Below are positions 35,070 to 47,854 of a DNA stretch of 64,000 nucleotides, in pieces; positions within the stretch are counted from its first letter, which is position 1; each line of letters begins with the position of its first letter. Origin of the DNA: Bryoerythrophyllum caledonicum (Eukaryota; Streptophyta; Bryopsida; Pottiales; Pottiaceae); contig OZ020524.1 of the NCBI GenBank assembly GCA_963971425.1, positions 22,931,022-22,995,021 of the forward strand, read 5' to 3'. The notes beneath the pieces are model-generated. The model was given only the letters and a program-made list of their open reading frames with translations. It did no database searches and was not told the origin of the DNA. Both the position numbers and the translations under genes were made by a program.

Positions 35070-36699
35070 AATAGAAATGAAGAGTGGTGAGTAGTGAGTA
35101 GAAATTGGAAGCAAGAAAAGTTTATGATTAATCAAAGATGTGGGATATATAACAAAATTTCATGTAGAGCTCCAACCACATTGTTCAGTAATTTTTAATA
35201 TCATTTGTGTTTTTTCGCAAAATTTTATTAGTGCAAATTATAACTATAATGGAAACATTTTAAGATTCGTGATACTGTTGTAGTATTTAAAGCACATTCT
35301 ATTGTGTAAATGCACTAGGACATGTTAGATTTTATGACATGAATTGTGAAAAATCTATAAATTGGTTAAAGAGAGATAATACAAATGGCAAGCAAGTGTC
35401 ATGTTTGTTCCCATTATAGAAGATGTCTACATTATTAAAATGGTACTATAAAATCTTAAATTTATTGAACCATACTCAGAATTTGCATTTCAAAAGTTCT
35501 ATACAAAGTTCCAAAGGGATTGGGAATTGCCGATACAATGAATATTTGTATTATTTGTCATATTTATTTACAATATCCAATTCTAAGTTCCATATGCATG
35601 CAATACTATGGATCACTAAATGAACATTTTACAAAGTACTGACATTACTAAGATTAGTGGCAATTTCTACAATCTTGGCTAGCAAAGAAGATATTTGTTG
35701 CACCATTTTGGATGGATAGGTGACCATTTATATTGATTGCACAACCTTACAATTGACAAAATATATCTACTTGTTGGAAAATTGTGTAACCAACGGCATT
35801 TGATTTCTTCTACTCTATATTGTAATGTGCCAAAAAGAGTTAAAGATGATTCCAATTCATTTCATCACGGTCTTCCATCTAATTTGTTACCTTACATTTG
35901 ATGGAATTTTCTTGACGGTTACTCTGTTCACTTGAAGACTCGGGTACAAGATTAAAAAGATGTAAATAAAGAGACCGGATTCATAGCATCCATGAAAGAT
36001 TAAAGATGTTCATGCCTTTGCAAGGATGAAAGGGTCTGAAATGGTGAAGGAATAATAAATTGAAAGCACGACGGTGTCACCAAATCGAGAAAGCAACCGG
36101 TTAAGGTCAAGACCTAAACCCTACTCATGTCCTACGGGTCTACCACTCAAACAATGAATCTAGCCATGTCGGGATCAACAATAGTAGAAACAAGTCACAA
36201 TAAATTGGGTCCGAAAGCAAAACAAGCAAACGACAAAGACCTACAGAAAGTATTGTTGTAATAAAAAATGTCAAGTAGGTTGTGTCAACATATGGTAAAG
36301 CACCGCATAGGATTCACATCAAGTTAAGGATCATAGACCTTGAATCATGTTAAAGTACATAAGTAGCTAGAATTCAAATTATAAACATTAAGAATATGAA
36401 TTGGGCACAAGAAAAATATATCACAAGTAGAGATGTGTAATTCTTTGCCTGGCGGCAGCTAATAGAAAGCACAAAGAACCACACACCATGTGCAATAATA
36501 GAGATGAATACACCAACAACAAAACAATCTACCGCGATGGAGAAACCTTAAATTGCAATGGAATGGAGCACCATAAACCATTGGCCCCCTACGGAAACTT
36601 CTCATGAAATCAATTTACAAAGAGGCGGCATCGTTGCCTGTGCAGATGTCCCAATCAAAATAAATTATGTTACGGCTCAACAATTTCTATTGCACTTGC

Positions 36700-37900
36700 C
36701 TGCCCATGTCCGATTGCCTAGCATGCCACTAGAGGACCTCCATGTGATTGCAAAAACCATTGTTGCATATATTCTCTATGCACTAGCGCCCCATGAGTTC
36801 TCTTGGCCCTGGCGTTCCGTAAGTTTGTTGCCGCGTTAGTAGCCGAGGTGTGCACCCTCACGTTGCGTGAGTTGTCTCCACCTTCAAATTGTCGCCCCTC
36901 CTCCTTACGGTGCACTTTCCCAAACGCCTCGACTTTCTCCACCGCCACCTTCTCTCCCAAACGTTCTTTCTATGGGTCTTCAGTAAAGCATTTCTTGAGT
37001 TTGTCAAGCTCTTTTGTACTACAAAGGTGTATAAATTCACACGTCTCTGGAGCGGTGATCTATTCTTTAGGCATGGACATGAACAAAAACACAATTTGTT
37101 CTTTTTGAAAGTTGGTCTTGCGATTGCGTACCTTAGCCGTGGATTTTGTTGCCTTTGTTTGTTTGAACATTGCAGGCCTCCGCACCTTGCTCTCATTGTT
37201 CCTCTTTTGCAGCCTTCACACCACCCGGCCGCAAAGGGAACATTAAATAAAGATCTTTGTGAGTTTCGTGCACCTCGTTTTTGCCTATAGACAACACTCT
37301 AACTATAGTTGCAGGGCTTTCCACTTCGGGCCCCCGTTCCCGCTTTGCCGGCATTGTAGGCTTCACTATGCTCCATCCGCCCTTCCCCTATGGTTGTCTC
37401 CCAAAATAACTCAACAATGCTTAAACAAAAAACTGCTACCTTGCGTTTGCTTGATATGGTACAAATCATGCGCCTTGCAAATTGTGTCCGACGTAAACGT
37501 ACCGGATTAACTCTGCTTCACAACTTGCACATGAAAGCTAATCCAACGCATAGCTTCATGTTTGATGGTCGCCCAATTCAATTTCAACGACCTACTCTAT
37601 CTCCCTACACTTGTTAAACGGTTGTTGTTGTTGTAGTGCTCGTGAAGACAATCCCAAAATTCAAAGTTGGGTTGAATATTGCAGGTGATGTGATCTTGAG
37701 TGACATGAAAAACACTCTAACAAAGTACTCTTGCTCATGTGACATGTCTCATAAAGTTCTTCTTTTTGATGCCCTTCCTTGCAATAATCTAATTATCATC
37801 TCCACCTGCCATAGTTGATCAAACATGACTTGATATGTTGCAAGCTTGTCGTTGAAGTATCATCAAAATGCCTCTTCTAGTTGTCCCGCCAATGAATGGC
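36700..37900 (-). pseudogene. Degenerate coding-like remnant, unidentified
   Basis: This stretch is richer in GC than its surroundings, and minus-strand frames show protein-like runs in shifting frames (for example MFDQLWQVEMIIRLL, FFMSLKITSPAIFN, VRVLSIGKNEVHETHKDLYL). Stops and frame changes interrupt them every 50-110 codons. It is probably an old transposable-element or gene fragment; I do not recognise it. Confidence 0.3.
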
Positions 37901-38699
37901 GTGAAAAACCAAGTCGTGGTGGAGAATCTTACAATACTTTTAGGATTTTGACTAGTTTAGCCTGCTAGTTGCTGTGTCAAGAGTGATTCGACTCAAGACG
38001 ACAAATTAACCATTTGCAACATAATCATTAGAGTTCATTCAAGGCAAAAGATTTGGCATACATTTACAAATTATGCATTACTAACCTACAACTGATGTGA
38101 TTTAACAAAAAATCAATATTTTATATTAAAAAGTCAAGAAAGTCAAACCTATAATTATTTGATTTGAAATTACATTATATTTATTAAAATAAATTGGATC
38201 AATCAAACTGGATGAAATTATTTGAACTAAATTGGATTGATTAAAATTAATTTAATTAGTATTATAATTTATTTATTTATAATAACTTCAGAAAATTTAA
38301 AATAAAATAAAAGGTTGTTTAGATTCAAATTATGGTCTTGAAAATGATTTTAGGTAAAGCCAGTGTAATGATAGTTACATGTATTTAAATATATTAAGTA
38401 GTGCAATACTTAGTTGATATTATTAGATATTATTATTATTTCAACACACCATCATATTTGATTTATTTATTTTGATTATATTCAAATGTCCCTTTATAAG
38501 TGGCTTTGAAAATATACTTCTAGGATTTAGTATTGAAAAAAATAATTATATTGATATCAAACTATGAGGAAGTAAAGTTTATAGAACCTTTAAATTTCAA
38601 ACATTAATCCATAAATCTATAAATCAACAACATTCATCATATCTTTTATGTTGTTTACAGTGTTTCAATTTTTTTTACAAATTTGAGCTTAAAATTGTA

Positions 38700-39500
38700 T
38701 TCAATTTTGGAGCAGTGCTATGATATCTTATGATTTGTTCATTTAACGCCATCTCAAACAAAATATAGAAACAATGGTATTTAAAGTCTCTGAAGATTTA
38801 TGCATAAAAAATAGTCTAGTATTGTAAATCAATTAGTTTGTTATCCTCTACACCTAAATAATTATATTAAGCCTAAATGAAATGTTCCAGCATCCTCAAG
38901 CCAAAGATAAACTTGAAAACATATATTTCAACTTCAATACATTGATATTTTAGATTATCCAATGGAACTATACTATTTTGTGACTATCATGGTATCACAA
39001 TATCATTGTTATATGGTATTTTGTGACATATGAGCTTCGTACATTTTTCATACCATATAACAATATCATGATATCTAGAGTCTATGGAGATTTTTGCATA
39101 AAATCAAGTCATGGAGTATGAATAAAATACTTTCGTTATCTACAATTCAAGGATAACTTTAGTAAGCCTAAACAAAATGGCTCATCATCCTTGAGTTGAG
39201 GATAAACTCAAATACATAGTTCTCAACTTCAATAGATTGATTTCAAAGTTTGGGGTTTAGGGTCGATGATATTCTATGATTTATACATTTAAATCCATCT
39301 TGTGCAAAAGATAGAAGCAATGGCATCTAGAGTCTTTGGAGATTTAGGTATAAAACAAAGTCTAATAGTATAAATTGATTCCCTTGTCATCTTTGATTTG
39401 GGAATAACTTTAGTGAGCGTAAATGAAACAGATTAAAAAACAGAGATTTCAACTTCAATAAATTTATTTTCAAATTATTGGTTTAGGTTTATTGATATTT
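38700..39500. repeat. Degenerate AT-rich tandem array
   Basis: Blocks such as GAAGCAATGGCATCTAGAGT (about 39310), ATATCTAGAGTCTATGGAGA (about 39074) and TGGTATTTAAAGTCTCTGAA (about 38775) introduce similar text that then runs into TAACTTTAGTAAGCC and TCAACTTCAATA versions. About three diverged units of 210-300 bp are visible. A small inverted repeat of CCATATAACAATATCAT lies between units. Confidence 0.55.
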
Positions 39501-39851
39501 TGTAATTTGATTGCCATCAGTATTCTTCATTCATTGGCACAAAAAAAAGATAACATGGAAATCTCTCCAGCTCTGTTTTTTTTCTTTTCGCAACTTCGAT
39601 CACGAGAGATTGGCATTAAAAATGCATAAACCATTGTCATGATAATTGAAATACCATCCATACATACCTCAAACGTTTTATTTCCAGATATTTCGCCCGT
39701 GTCTACATTGAAGTAATAAACATAGCAAAGAAAGCGTAGTGCATAGCAAGTGCATTTGATTGCCAATTAAATATACTAGCCAGAAATGAGAGTCCTATGA
39801 TACACACGATCAACAAATTGAAGTAGGGAAGGAAACAAGACCTCAGAAAAT

Positions 39852-42161
39852 TTACGTTTCCACAACGAGCAGGTTGTTCTCGCCCATATGGCCATGCACA
39901 ATATCTCGGCGGTTGTCGAGCACCCACCTGCCGTCAACGACAAATTTAATCTCATACACGCCTGGATACAGCCACAGTTCTGTTCTCCACAACAGAGGCC
40001 CTCGGGTGCCAGGCAATTGTGATGCCCTGGAGGAAAGGTCAGGCAGCAAATAAGCGTGATGTTGCCAACCGTTGAAACTGCCTGCCATCTCCACTCGATT
40101 TCCCTCGCCCCACCAGTCTACCTGTATCTGATATTGAAACAAAACATGCCAGCAGAACGTGGGTTCAAAAGAAGAGTAGTGTATCCAAAGATATGGATAT
40201 GCAGCGAGCAACGAACCGACATGTCAAGGCACGAGGAAGCAAGATAGTCTAAGCATCGACAAAGACCAGCACTCTTTTCCGTTTTCATGGAATAGCTGCG
40301 AGGTAGCAATTCAAGTCGACTGAGAAAGAACGCCTCAAACGTACCAATTTCAGCGAGTGCAGAGCCTCTTCCACAGCGTGTAGGCGGAGCTCTTGCTCAA
40401 CAGCTAACTGTTTCGTCTGAGCAAGTTCGGCAGAGTGCTTCGCCCGGAGAAGAGCAAGCATTGCCTTGGCCTCCTCCAGCTCACGAGATACTCGGAGATT
40501 CTCTATCTCCTTCGCGTGAAGCACTGCGGTTAGCCGGGCAATCTCTGCTCCTGGATCTGCCCTGTAAACCCCAACGTTTTTTTAGTATATGACTAAATAC
40601 ACGAATGGGAAGTGAGGACCACATAACAAGCGTAGAGCGGTGGCAATCACAAACAGGTTGATGTAGTCGTTATAATACCCGACTGGTGGCAGCAGGTCCG
40701 TGCGTTGTTCTCCAGCTTGCGAGAACCTCTCGGACTCCCGCTGCTTCGATATGATGTCAAAAACTGCTTCTAAATTTCTTCGAGGCTGCGTCAAGTTCTC
40801 AACAGGTATATTTAAGGACGCGCTCAGTTTAGACCTCAACATAGCAGCTCTCTGCCAGGCGTCGCTCTCCTGCGTCACTTGAAGATTCTCAAACCTTTTT
40901 AACCTCGCCCATTTATCTCCCTCATCGCTGCTAGCGTCTTCAGAGGTGTGCAATTCAATGCCAGCTTCATCGTCGTTGTCGCCTCCTCCTGCCACCTGAA
41001 AGTAAAAATATGCTCAGAAAGGTTTCCAGAATTGCAAGTTAACGAACGTAAGTATGCAAGGAACCGAGATCTCAGAAGATTCAGCCAAGTGGTCAACCAA
41101 CTACCAACATCTGTTGTAAAATCGCAATTTCCATACAAGCGCGTGATCAAACTAGAAGAGAAAGACATGTAGTAAGATCATTTTCGTCCACCTACCTCAG
41201 AAAGTCTAGCTCTTGGAGAGCCTTGCTTGTTACTCGTTCGCTCACCATGGTTCAAAGTGCTGGAATCACCAGGATTGGTGGCCTCCAAGGGATCGTCTGC
41301 TGTTGAAGAATCGTTACGTTGTGAAAGACTGGGCGGTCTTCGTTCCACAGCAGCTTCGTAGTGAGGAGTTTTCTGAGGCACCCGATCAGTTGTCCGAGGA
41401 CCAGCTTTGAAACCATGAGGTTGGAGCCCTGAGCTTGGAACTACTTCGGGGCTGATGATCCTATTCGAAGTATTATTTTTCACCTGTGAGTTGGATGCAG
41501 TTGGCAGGACTGAACAGCGACAAACACGGTGGCATCGAGGATCAAAATCGGAAAGCAAAAACCACGTCAATTTCTATCTGAATCAAAAGAATATAGACCG
41601 TTGTCCGCTGAATTGCAATCTTAATCCAGTACGTAATTCAAAGAACACAATTGAGCGGAGCCACGAATAAAAATCTTCCTAAAACTCACACATCAACACT
41701 GCTCAGCCAGAGTGCGAGTTTTACAAAGTACCTGACTTAGGGTCGGACAATTTTGGCGAGTCGGACACAAAATTAGGGTTCGACAGGAGCTGCGAGAGGG
41801 CTTTCTCGCCCCTCCGACGCACGGCATTGGCAAGGTCCTGTCTGCCGCGCCGGGCCAGCTCTCGGGTGGGCGGAACCTGGTGCGGCGACAGATCCGCGGA
41901 CGAGATGAATTCTTGCAGGTCCCGCAGAAGCTTCATGTCGCCCGGCAAGATGGACACCGGCTTGGCTCCGTCGCCACTCCTCCCCCGATTGCCGCTCCGT
42001 CGCGAGTCCTGGGCGCGCGACGAAGTGGAGGCCACATGTTGCCGCAACCCAACCACGTCCCGCCCACAGCAACTGATGCGCAACCTCTCAAACCCCGAGT
42101 CCCCGACCCTGCCTAGAACACAGGAAGCATTCGCTTGCAAGGCGAGAGCAAAAATAGCCAT
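39852..42161 (-). CDS. CBM48/coiled-coil protein, PTST2/FLO6-like
   Basis: Five exons: 42161-41732, 41509-41196, 40995-40679, 40561-40345 and 40127-39852; 517 aa with continuous phases. Residues 1-60 are Ser/Arg/Ala-rich with few acidic residues, consistent with a plastid transit peptide. A conserved PPTRELARRGRQDLANAVRR segment lies near residues 107-130. A low-complexity middle follows, then a coiled coil at about 355-426 (EIENLRVSRELEEAKAML, ALLRAKHSAELAQ). The C-terminal 90 residues are an AMPK-type glycogen-binding domain (CBM48): QVDWWGEGNRVEMAGSFNGW, LYPGVYEIKFVVDGRW. This architecture is that of PTST2/PTST3 (rice FLO6), plastid proteins that bind glucans and promote starch granule initiation with starch synthase 4. 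The in-frame GTG at 42197 is not used. It is head to head with the ASD gene, 467 bp away. Confidence 0.85.
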
Positions 42162-42423
42162 GATCGAAGGAACATAACGACGAAACACTAACCCCACTCA
42201 ATCTCACGCTAAAACGTCACCGAAAACATAAAAGCCCTCGAAATTCCTGTAAGAGAAAATGACGGAAGAAGCGTCATTTTCTTGAGAAATACATTGTAGC
42301 CCGCCTCCGAGCTCGTTGGAGAATCTCGAAGTTGAAAAAGTGGCAAACCTCGCAGCGAACATGACAGCGGCATCCAAGCGCTGGACTAGAAACAAAGGAG
42401 GAGACGCACCACGTGCCGCGCCT

Positions 42424-42492
42424 CGGGCCTAAGGGCTCCCGGGTATCTTCCTCAAGTCTCCCGGGTAGACTTGAGGAAGATACCCGAGAGAC
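42424..42492. repeat. Perfect 19-bp hairpin
   Basis: GGGTATCTTCCTCAAGTCT is followed after a 7-base spacer by its exact reverse complement AGACTTGAGGAAGATACCC, around 42437-42486. It lies in the shared promoter between the PTST-like and ASD genes. It could fold in RNA or form a cruciform; no function can be assigned. Confidence 0.85.
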
Positions 42493-42493
42493 T

Positions 42494-42517
42494 TGGGTTT
42501 AGGGTTTAGGGTTTAGC
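42494..42517. promoter_or_regulatory. Telobox array upstream of ASD
   Basis: Three tandem copies of the plant telomere unit (GGGTTTA) occur about 110 bp before the ASD start codon. Teloboxes near transcription starts are known in plant promoters of growth-related and ribosomal genes, where they bind single-Myb telomere-repeat proteins; activity here is inferred. Confidence 0.65.
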
Positions 42518-42627
42518 CTGCCGCGAGGGGCAACCAGGCGCTTCCTCCTTTCGGAGGAGGCTTTGGCTGCGAGGATCGGCTACGGTGCTGCGGAGTTCGT
42601 GTTGTGGATTAGCGTGCCATTTTCGCT

Positions 42628-43842
42628 ATGGCCGCGTCGCTGCACTGTAGCCAGGTTGCGGTCGCAGGTTCAATTGCGCAATGCGCGCGCCTCGGAGCGC
42701 AGGCTCAGAGAGAGAGGCGCGTCTGTTTCTCCTCGTTCATGGGCGCGGGATTGTGCCACGGAGCGCGCAATGGCGTCGCGGCGAGGCGTAGCGCTGGGGT
42801 GGTGCGGATGGGATACACGGAGAGCGGGCCGAGCCTGGCGATCGTCGGAGTGACGGGCGCGGTCGGGCAGGAGTTTCTGGACGTGCTCTCGGAGCGTGAC
42901 TTCCCGTACCGCGACATCAAGATGTTGGCGAGCAAGCGGTCCGCGGGGCAGCGCATGACGTTCGAGGGTCGGGAGTACGTGATCGAGGACACGACGGCGG
43001 AGAGCTTCCAGGGCGTGGAGATCGCGCTCTTCAGCGCGGGCGGCTCCATCAGCAAGAAGTTCGGCCCCGGCGCCGCTGCGCACGGCACGATCGTGGTGGA
43101 CAACAGCAGCGCGTTCCGCATGGACGAGGGTGTGCCGCTCGTCGTCCCAGAGGTGAACCCCGACGCCATGGCGCACATCAAGCTTGGCAACAAGCAGGGC
43201 GCAATCATCGCGAATCCAAATTGCTCTACCATCATCTGCCTCATGGCGACGACCCCGCTGCACCGCCACGCGAAGGTGAAGCGCATGGTCGTGAGCACCT
43301 ACCAAGCGGCCAGCGGCGCTGGCGCTGCCGCCATGGCGGAGCTCGAGCTCCAAACGAAAGAAGTCCTTGAGAGCAAACCGCCGACCTGCAACATTTTCAG
43401 CCGCCAGTACGCTTTCAACCTTTTCTCTCACAATTCGCCCGTCACTGAGAACGGCTACAACGAGGAGGAGATGAAGCTGGTGAAGGAGACGCGCAAGATC
43501 TGGAACGACAACGAGGTCAAGGTGACCGCGACGTGCATCCGCGTGCCAGTAATGCGCGCGCACGCCGAGAGCATCAACCTGCAGTTCGAGACGCCGGTCG
43601 ACGAGGCGACGGCACGCGAGATCCTCTCTAAAGCGGAGGGCGTCGTGATCATCGACGACCGCGCCGCGAACAACTTCCCCACGCCGCTGGAGGTCTCGAA
43701 GAAGGACGCCGTCGCCGTCGGGCGCATCAGGCAGGACGTCTCGCAAGACGGCAACTTCGGGTTGGACATCTTCGTGTGCGGCGACCAAATACGCAAGGGC
43801 GCCGCGCTGAACGCTGTGCAGATCGCTGAGCTTCTCTTGTGA
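42628..43842 (+). CDS. ASD: Aspartate-semialdehyde dehydrogenase, plastid
   Basis: This is an intronless 404-aa reading frame. Residues 1-62 form a transit peptide rich in Ala, Arg and Ser. The mature enzyme shows the NADP-binding motif IVGVTGAVGQ (72-81), FSAGGSISKKFGPGAA, the catalytic cysteine Cys199 in NPNCSTIICL, TYQAASGAG, and the substrate-binding Arg and His in CIRVPVMRAHAE (303-314). It catalyses the NADPH-dependent reduction of aspartyl-4-phosphate to aspartate semialdehyde, the branch-point step to lysine, threonine, methionine and isoleucine in plastids. The coding region is strongly GC-rich at third positions compared with the flanks, which also creates a 393-codon antisense shadow. 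A probable polyadenylation signal AATAAA lies near 43890. Promoter features: telobox array and a perfect hairpin just upstream. Confidence 0.97.
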   Translation: MAASLHCSQVAVAGSIAQCARLGAQAQRERRVCFSSFMGAGLCHGARNGVAARRSAGVVRMGYTESGPSLAIVGVTGAVGQEFLDVLSERDFPYRDIKMLASKRSAGQRMTFEGREYVIEDTTAESFQGVEIALFSAGGSISKKFGPGAAAHGTIVVDNSSAFRMDEGVPLVVPEVNPDAMAHIKLGNKQGAIIANPNCSTIICLMATTPLHRHAKVKRMVVSTYQAASGAGAAAMAELELQTKEVLESKPPTCNIFSRQYAFNLFSHNSPVTENGYNEEEMKLVKETRKIWNDNEVKVTATCIRVPVMRAHAESINLQFETPVDEATAREILSKAEGVVIIDDRAANNFPTPLEVSKKDAVAVGRIRQDVSQDGNFGLDIFVCGDQIRKGAALNAVQIAELLL

Positions 43843-43849
43843 CCGCTGC

Positions 43850-46800
43850 AATCCTTCTGTAAGCTACCTCCTTTTTGCACTTGTGCGAATAAATAACGAT
43901 CGAGGTTTTGGAATTCATCTCTTACTTGTGATCGAAGGCGTTGAAGTTGGAGACTTTGAAGCGGAGTTTGCTGTGTATCCACTTCAATGTGTGGACTGAT
44001 CAGTTTTCGTGTCGTTGGAAGGTGATATCATGAGTTGTGATATTAGGTGTCGGAATTGGACATTTTGACGAGAGGTTCTGTTCACATTTTTTGCTGCACA
44101 GGAGAGTGGCGGCAGTGGTGCCAATTCTCTTTCTGAGTTTTTTTGAGGTTGTTCACAGAGCGGAGTTGGTTGTGTATCCACTTCCATGTGAATCTGTTTG
44201 AGTTCTAATGTTCTGAACTTCAGGGTTTGTTTATGACACTGGAAGTAAGGTTATGGTTTTTCATCGGATTTACTGTATCGAAATACTCTACTTCCATCAG
44301 TTGAAAGAGTCTGCATCTGTAAGCAAGAGTTGGGAAGGGTGTCTGTTCAGTGGCGTGGTATAGTTTTGCAGATTGTTGTGGGAAGAGTGACAAGTGATGT
44401 GCAGTGTTGATGTGGTGTTTTCACAAGGTTCACATGCTTGTTTAACTTTCCACCTCAAATGTGTATGATTATTCACCTCAAATGTGTAATATTATTATTC
44501 ACCTTCGACAAGAATACTGGAATCTGCAGAGAAGAGGCGCAAGAGACAGTGACGGATATTTAATTAAATGTGGACAAACCAAAGTCCAGAAATAGAAATA
44601 TCTATTCTTATGCAATTGGTGGCCTGCTAAGGAAGGATAGCCACTCCATAAAGCATGTGAACGTGAGTATGAATTCCATATGACATCAAGATGCTGCAAA
44701 CAAGGAGGAAAGAAGGGAATATGAACAAAAATATATTGATGAAGATGTGATACAATGTCGGCGGGCAGCCGACAATAATTTAGTACAATACTGGCTAAAA
44801 AAACGGCCAATACTCCATGATAGCGTCTACTACTATGATGTACTCATTCTTATACGATACAAACTAATTCCCGTGGAAACTGTACGAAATTCATGAAGGG
44901 CGTCGGCTCACCGCCGATGAAAAGGAACCTAGTCCCATTCAATTTTGTTCCGTTGGACAACCGTAAAGCCATCCTCGTGCGCCTTTGTAACCATTGCCCC
45001 TGTTGTTGCGCTTGCTTTTAATACTTGGAGACGGTTGGAAATGTGTGGAAGGGATAGATTGGCGGAAGGATGTCCGTCGCCACATTAGGGTTTACTAAGT
45101 CTTTGTTTTGAGGAATCAAATGGCTCCGGAACGGCCAGGAAAATAACATACACAAGTGGGTTATGTCAAAGGAATCTAGGGTTTACATCAACAAAACGTA
45201 TTTATTGCGGCCGGCAGACTTCACAAGAATGCTTCTTATGAAGAACGGACATCGTTTTGTAACAACAAGGGAAATTTAAACTATCATCAAAGTCACTTCT
45301 GCTCTAAACAAATGACAATCTATTTATAATGCCTTTTGGAAGAATGTATATCAAGAGTGGTTGTAACTTGTCTATTGGCATCGTCGACGAGAGTCCAACG
45401 TTTAAATAAGGGAGTAACATTCCAAAAAGCTTTTTAAGGTTCGGCCTACGGACAACATTCTCATGAGAGCTAGCAGAGGATGTTGGAATGCGAGGGTCTA
45501 CAAAGCAAAGAAGCCCACTGATGCAAAACACAATACATTTTTTGAATCAGTGATGGAGGAACATGGACTCATTTGAAATAAATGGATGTCCCCTAGAAAA
45601 TGGTACATAGAACTCGTCGTGATGCCAAATATGGATAGCTAGTAAGACAATGGACTTCCTCGGCTACCAACAGACGGGGGAAGACTACAATGAGGACAAT
45701 CATTTGAAAAGAACCTCACATATGGGACTTAAGAGTATTATAATACACAATAATAGCAAAATCAAATATGATTAAAGACAATTAGTATATACAAGTTTCC
45801 CAATGTTTATTGAGAGAAAGTCCACAGCAAAGAAGTAGGTGTCGGGAGGTGTAGCCGTTTTAGGCAATGGTGGTGTCTAAGGTGGGAGGGTGATTGTCAA
45901 TTTGGCCAATACTTCATCTATACAACTTGGCTTCTTATAGTCCTCTTGGTGATAAGAGCTAACTTCTTGGTATTTCCTATAGATCAATGATCCTAGAAAA
46001 ATATGAACTTGACTCTGATCAGAGTTAAACTTGCAATAATCATGGACGTTGAGCCATAAAATTATCAAATTAACAAGATACGGCTGTAGTCTATACTATG
46101 TGTTCTCTGGGGGACTATATGTAACTATTAATGGATGAATTACATTAAAGGGGTCTTTTAGGTTATTTTGGAGAAGAATATGATCAATCAGAAGGATGTT
46201 TTGTTCATTAGCATCTGGCCCAATAAGAAGGCATTTATCTCTCAACATGCGGGCAAAGCCTCTTAACACCATATTCGTAATAATGGGAAAATTCCATGAT
46301 TTTAAGAAAATACACTTTAGGTCGACTCGACCTAAACTATCATTAAATTGGAAGATTGGAAATCTCCCTAAATAACAAATATGGTGTTCCTACACTGTGT
46401 TTTACTACCCTTGCTCCTACTTATGTTCCATAATTTCTCCAATTTTTTCATCTTGAATATTGATAAAAGTAAAATTATTGAAGTCATGAGCGAGGCATCT
46501 CATAACACTTAACATGTAACACTTATTAGTGTAAATTTTTTGGGAGTGTAATATTTATAACATATATAATAATATAACACTTAAAGGATAAAGAATTTAG
46601 AGTGTATTATAGATCAGACTATTCAACAATACCTACACTAATTCCAATATACGCAAAATACACTGGTTCACTTCAATTTTCATAAATTGAGTTTGGAATT
46701 GCTACACATGACCGCTTTTTGGAGTTGAGGGGTCTTAAGTCCTTGCTACATGAATACCCTCAAATTGACTTGGGGGAGAACAAACATGTTCTTAAGGTAC

Positions 46801-47854
46801 TTAATCATATACTAAATAGATATATGATTCAATTTCAAAAGAAGGTACTTCACGGGAGTAAATGGACCGCTATTGGCAATTGAGTGTGTTGAATTTCATA
46901 TTGCATGAACTTTGTGAGGATCTAGATTGCAAACTCTAAGAATTAGAATGGATGTGCACACACTCTATAAATATCTGATTATAATTTGGAATTATAGAAC
47001 CCTTGGAACATCCAAGAATACATTACAAAAACATCAAATACACTTAAATGTAATGAGTATTTGCATATATGAAGCCACATGCTATGTAATATTCCATATC
47101 CAAACACAATGGATTTTGTTCAAAACTATAATTGAAAATTATCATGAATCCTTAATCCTATAGAGTACAAAAAATGTATCAAAGTTTAGCTGGACTTACA
47201 CTTTTGGATAGATTCTTCAACTAACATCTTTCATTTGGAGGTCATTTCAATATCTTGACCTTATCATGTTCAAACACAACATCATACATGTAGAACAATG
47301 TGGCCATAAGTGGCACCTTTTGACATTCGACGGCTAAGAGATTATTCATCATTATGTAATTGATAATCCCTCATTACATACAAATCTTCCATTCTATATC
47401 ATAGATAGAGTTAAATAGATATAAATTCAAAAATCATTAGAAATCATACACAAATTGAGTATCAAAGTGAAGCTATCAACAATATATTGCAAATTTGGAA
47501 TGATTCTATTCAATCTATGAATTTTCTTGCAAAGATTCTCTTGATTAAAAAGGAATATATCCTCCAAAATCTACAATGTTTAATACCTATATATAGTGAC
47601 ATCAAACTCATCAACTACACTGTTCTCTGAATGTAGTGTGGATAGAGTAATTCGATTTTCCAAACTAATTAGAAATCTACATGCAATCGTATTCTTTTCC
47701 AAACTACAGAATTTCCTATCAATTTTCGTACGCAAACTACTGAATTTCCTAATGAAAAAATCATGTCAAATTGTCAGTTCTAAATATTTACACAAAATTG
47801 CTCAGCGCATGATATGATCTGAATTTTTCTGTCGCACCTTTCACCTGTCCCAAG
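43850..47854. other. Gene-poor spacer
   Basis: The first 50 bases are the ASD 3' UTR. A short near-duplicate (GGAGTTTGCTGTGTATCCACTT at about 43962; GGAGTTGGTTGTGTATCCACTT at about 44163) suggests a local duplication of about 200 bp. From 46000 onward the sequence is very AT-rich; 47400-47700 resembles 10840-11110 and 14345-14430. No gene is supported. Confidence 0.45.

Larger units (their letters stand above)
33555..39851. other. Gene-poor region with repeats
   Basis: No intact gene is supported. Delimited elements are the TTAA MITE at 34103, a reverse copy of the GAA-tailed repeat at 34932, a degenerate coding-like patch at 36700-37900 and an AT-rich degenerate tandem array at 38700-39500. 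The remainder is very AT-rich, especially 38080-38500, where ATTATTTAT-type tracts dominate. Confidence 0.5.

Noticed and set aside
36558..37618. Several frames of 75-133 codons as genes
   Set aside because: None shows a domain, they overlap on both strands, and stops recur; treated together as one degenerate remnant.
42670..43851. 393-codon minus-strand frame opposite ASD
   Set aside because: The plus frame is an unmistakable aspartate-semialdehyde dehydrogenase; the antisense frame is His/Val/Arg/Leu-rich, as expected from GC-rich third positions, and has no domain.
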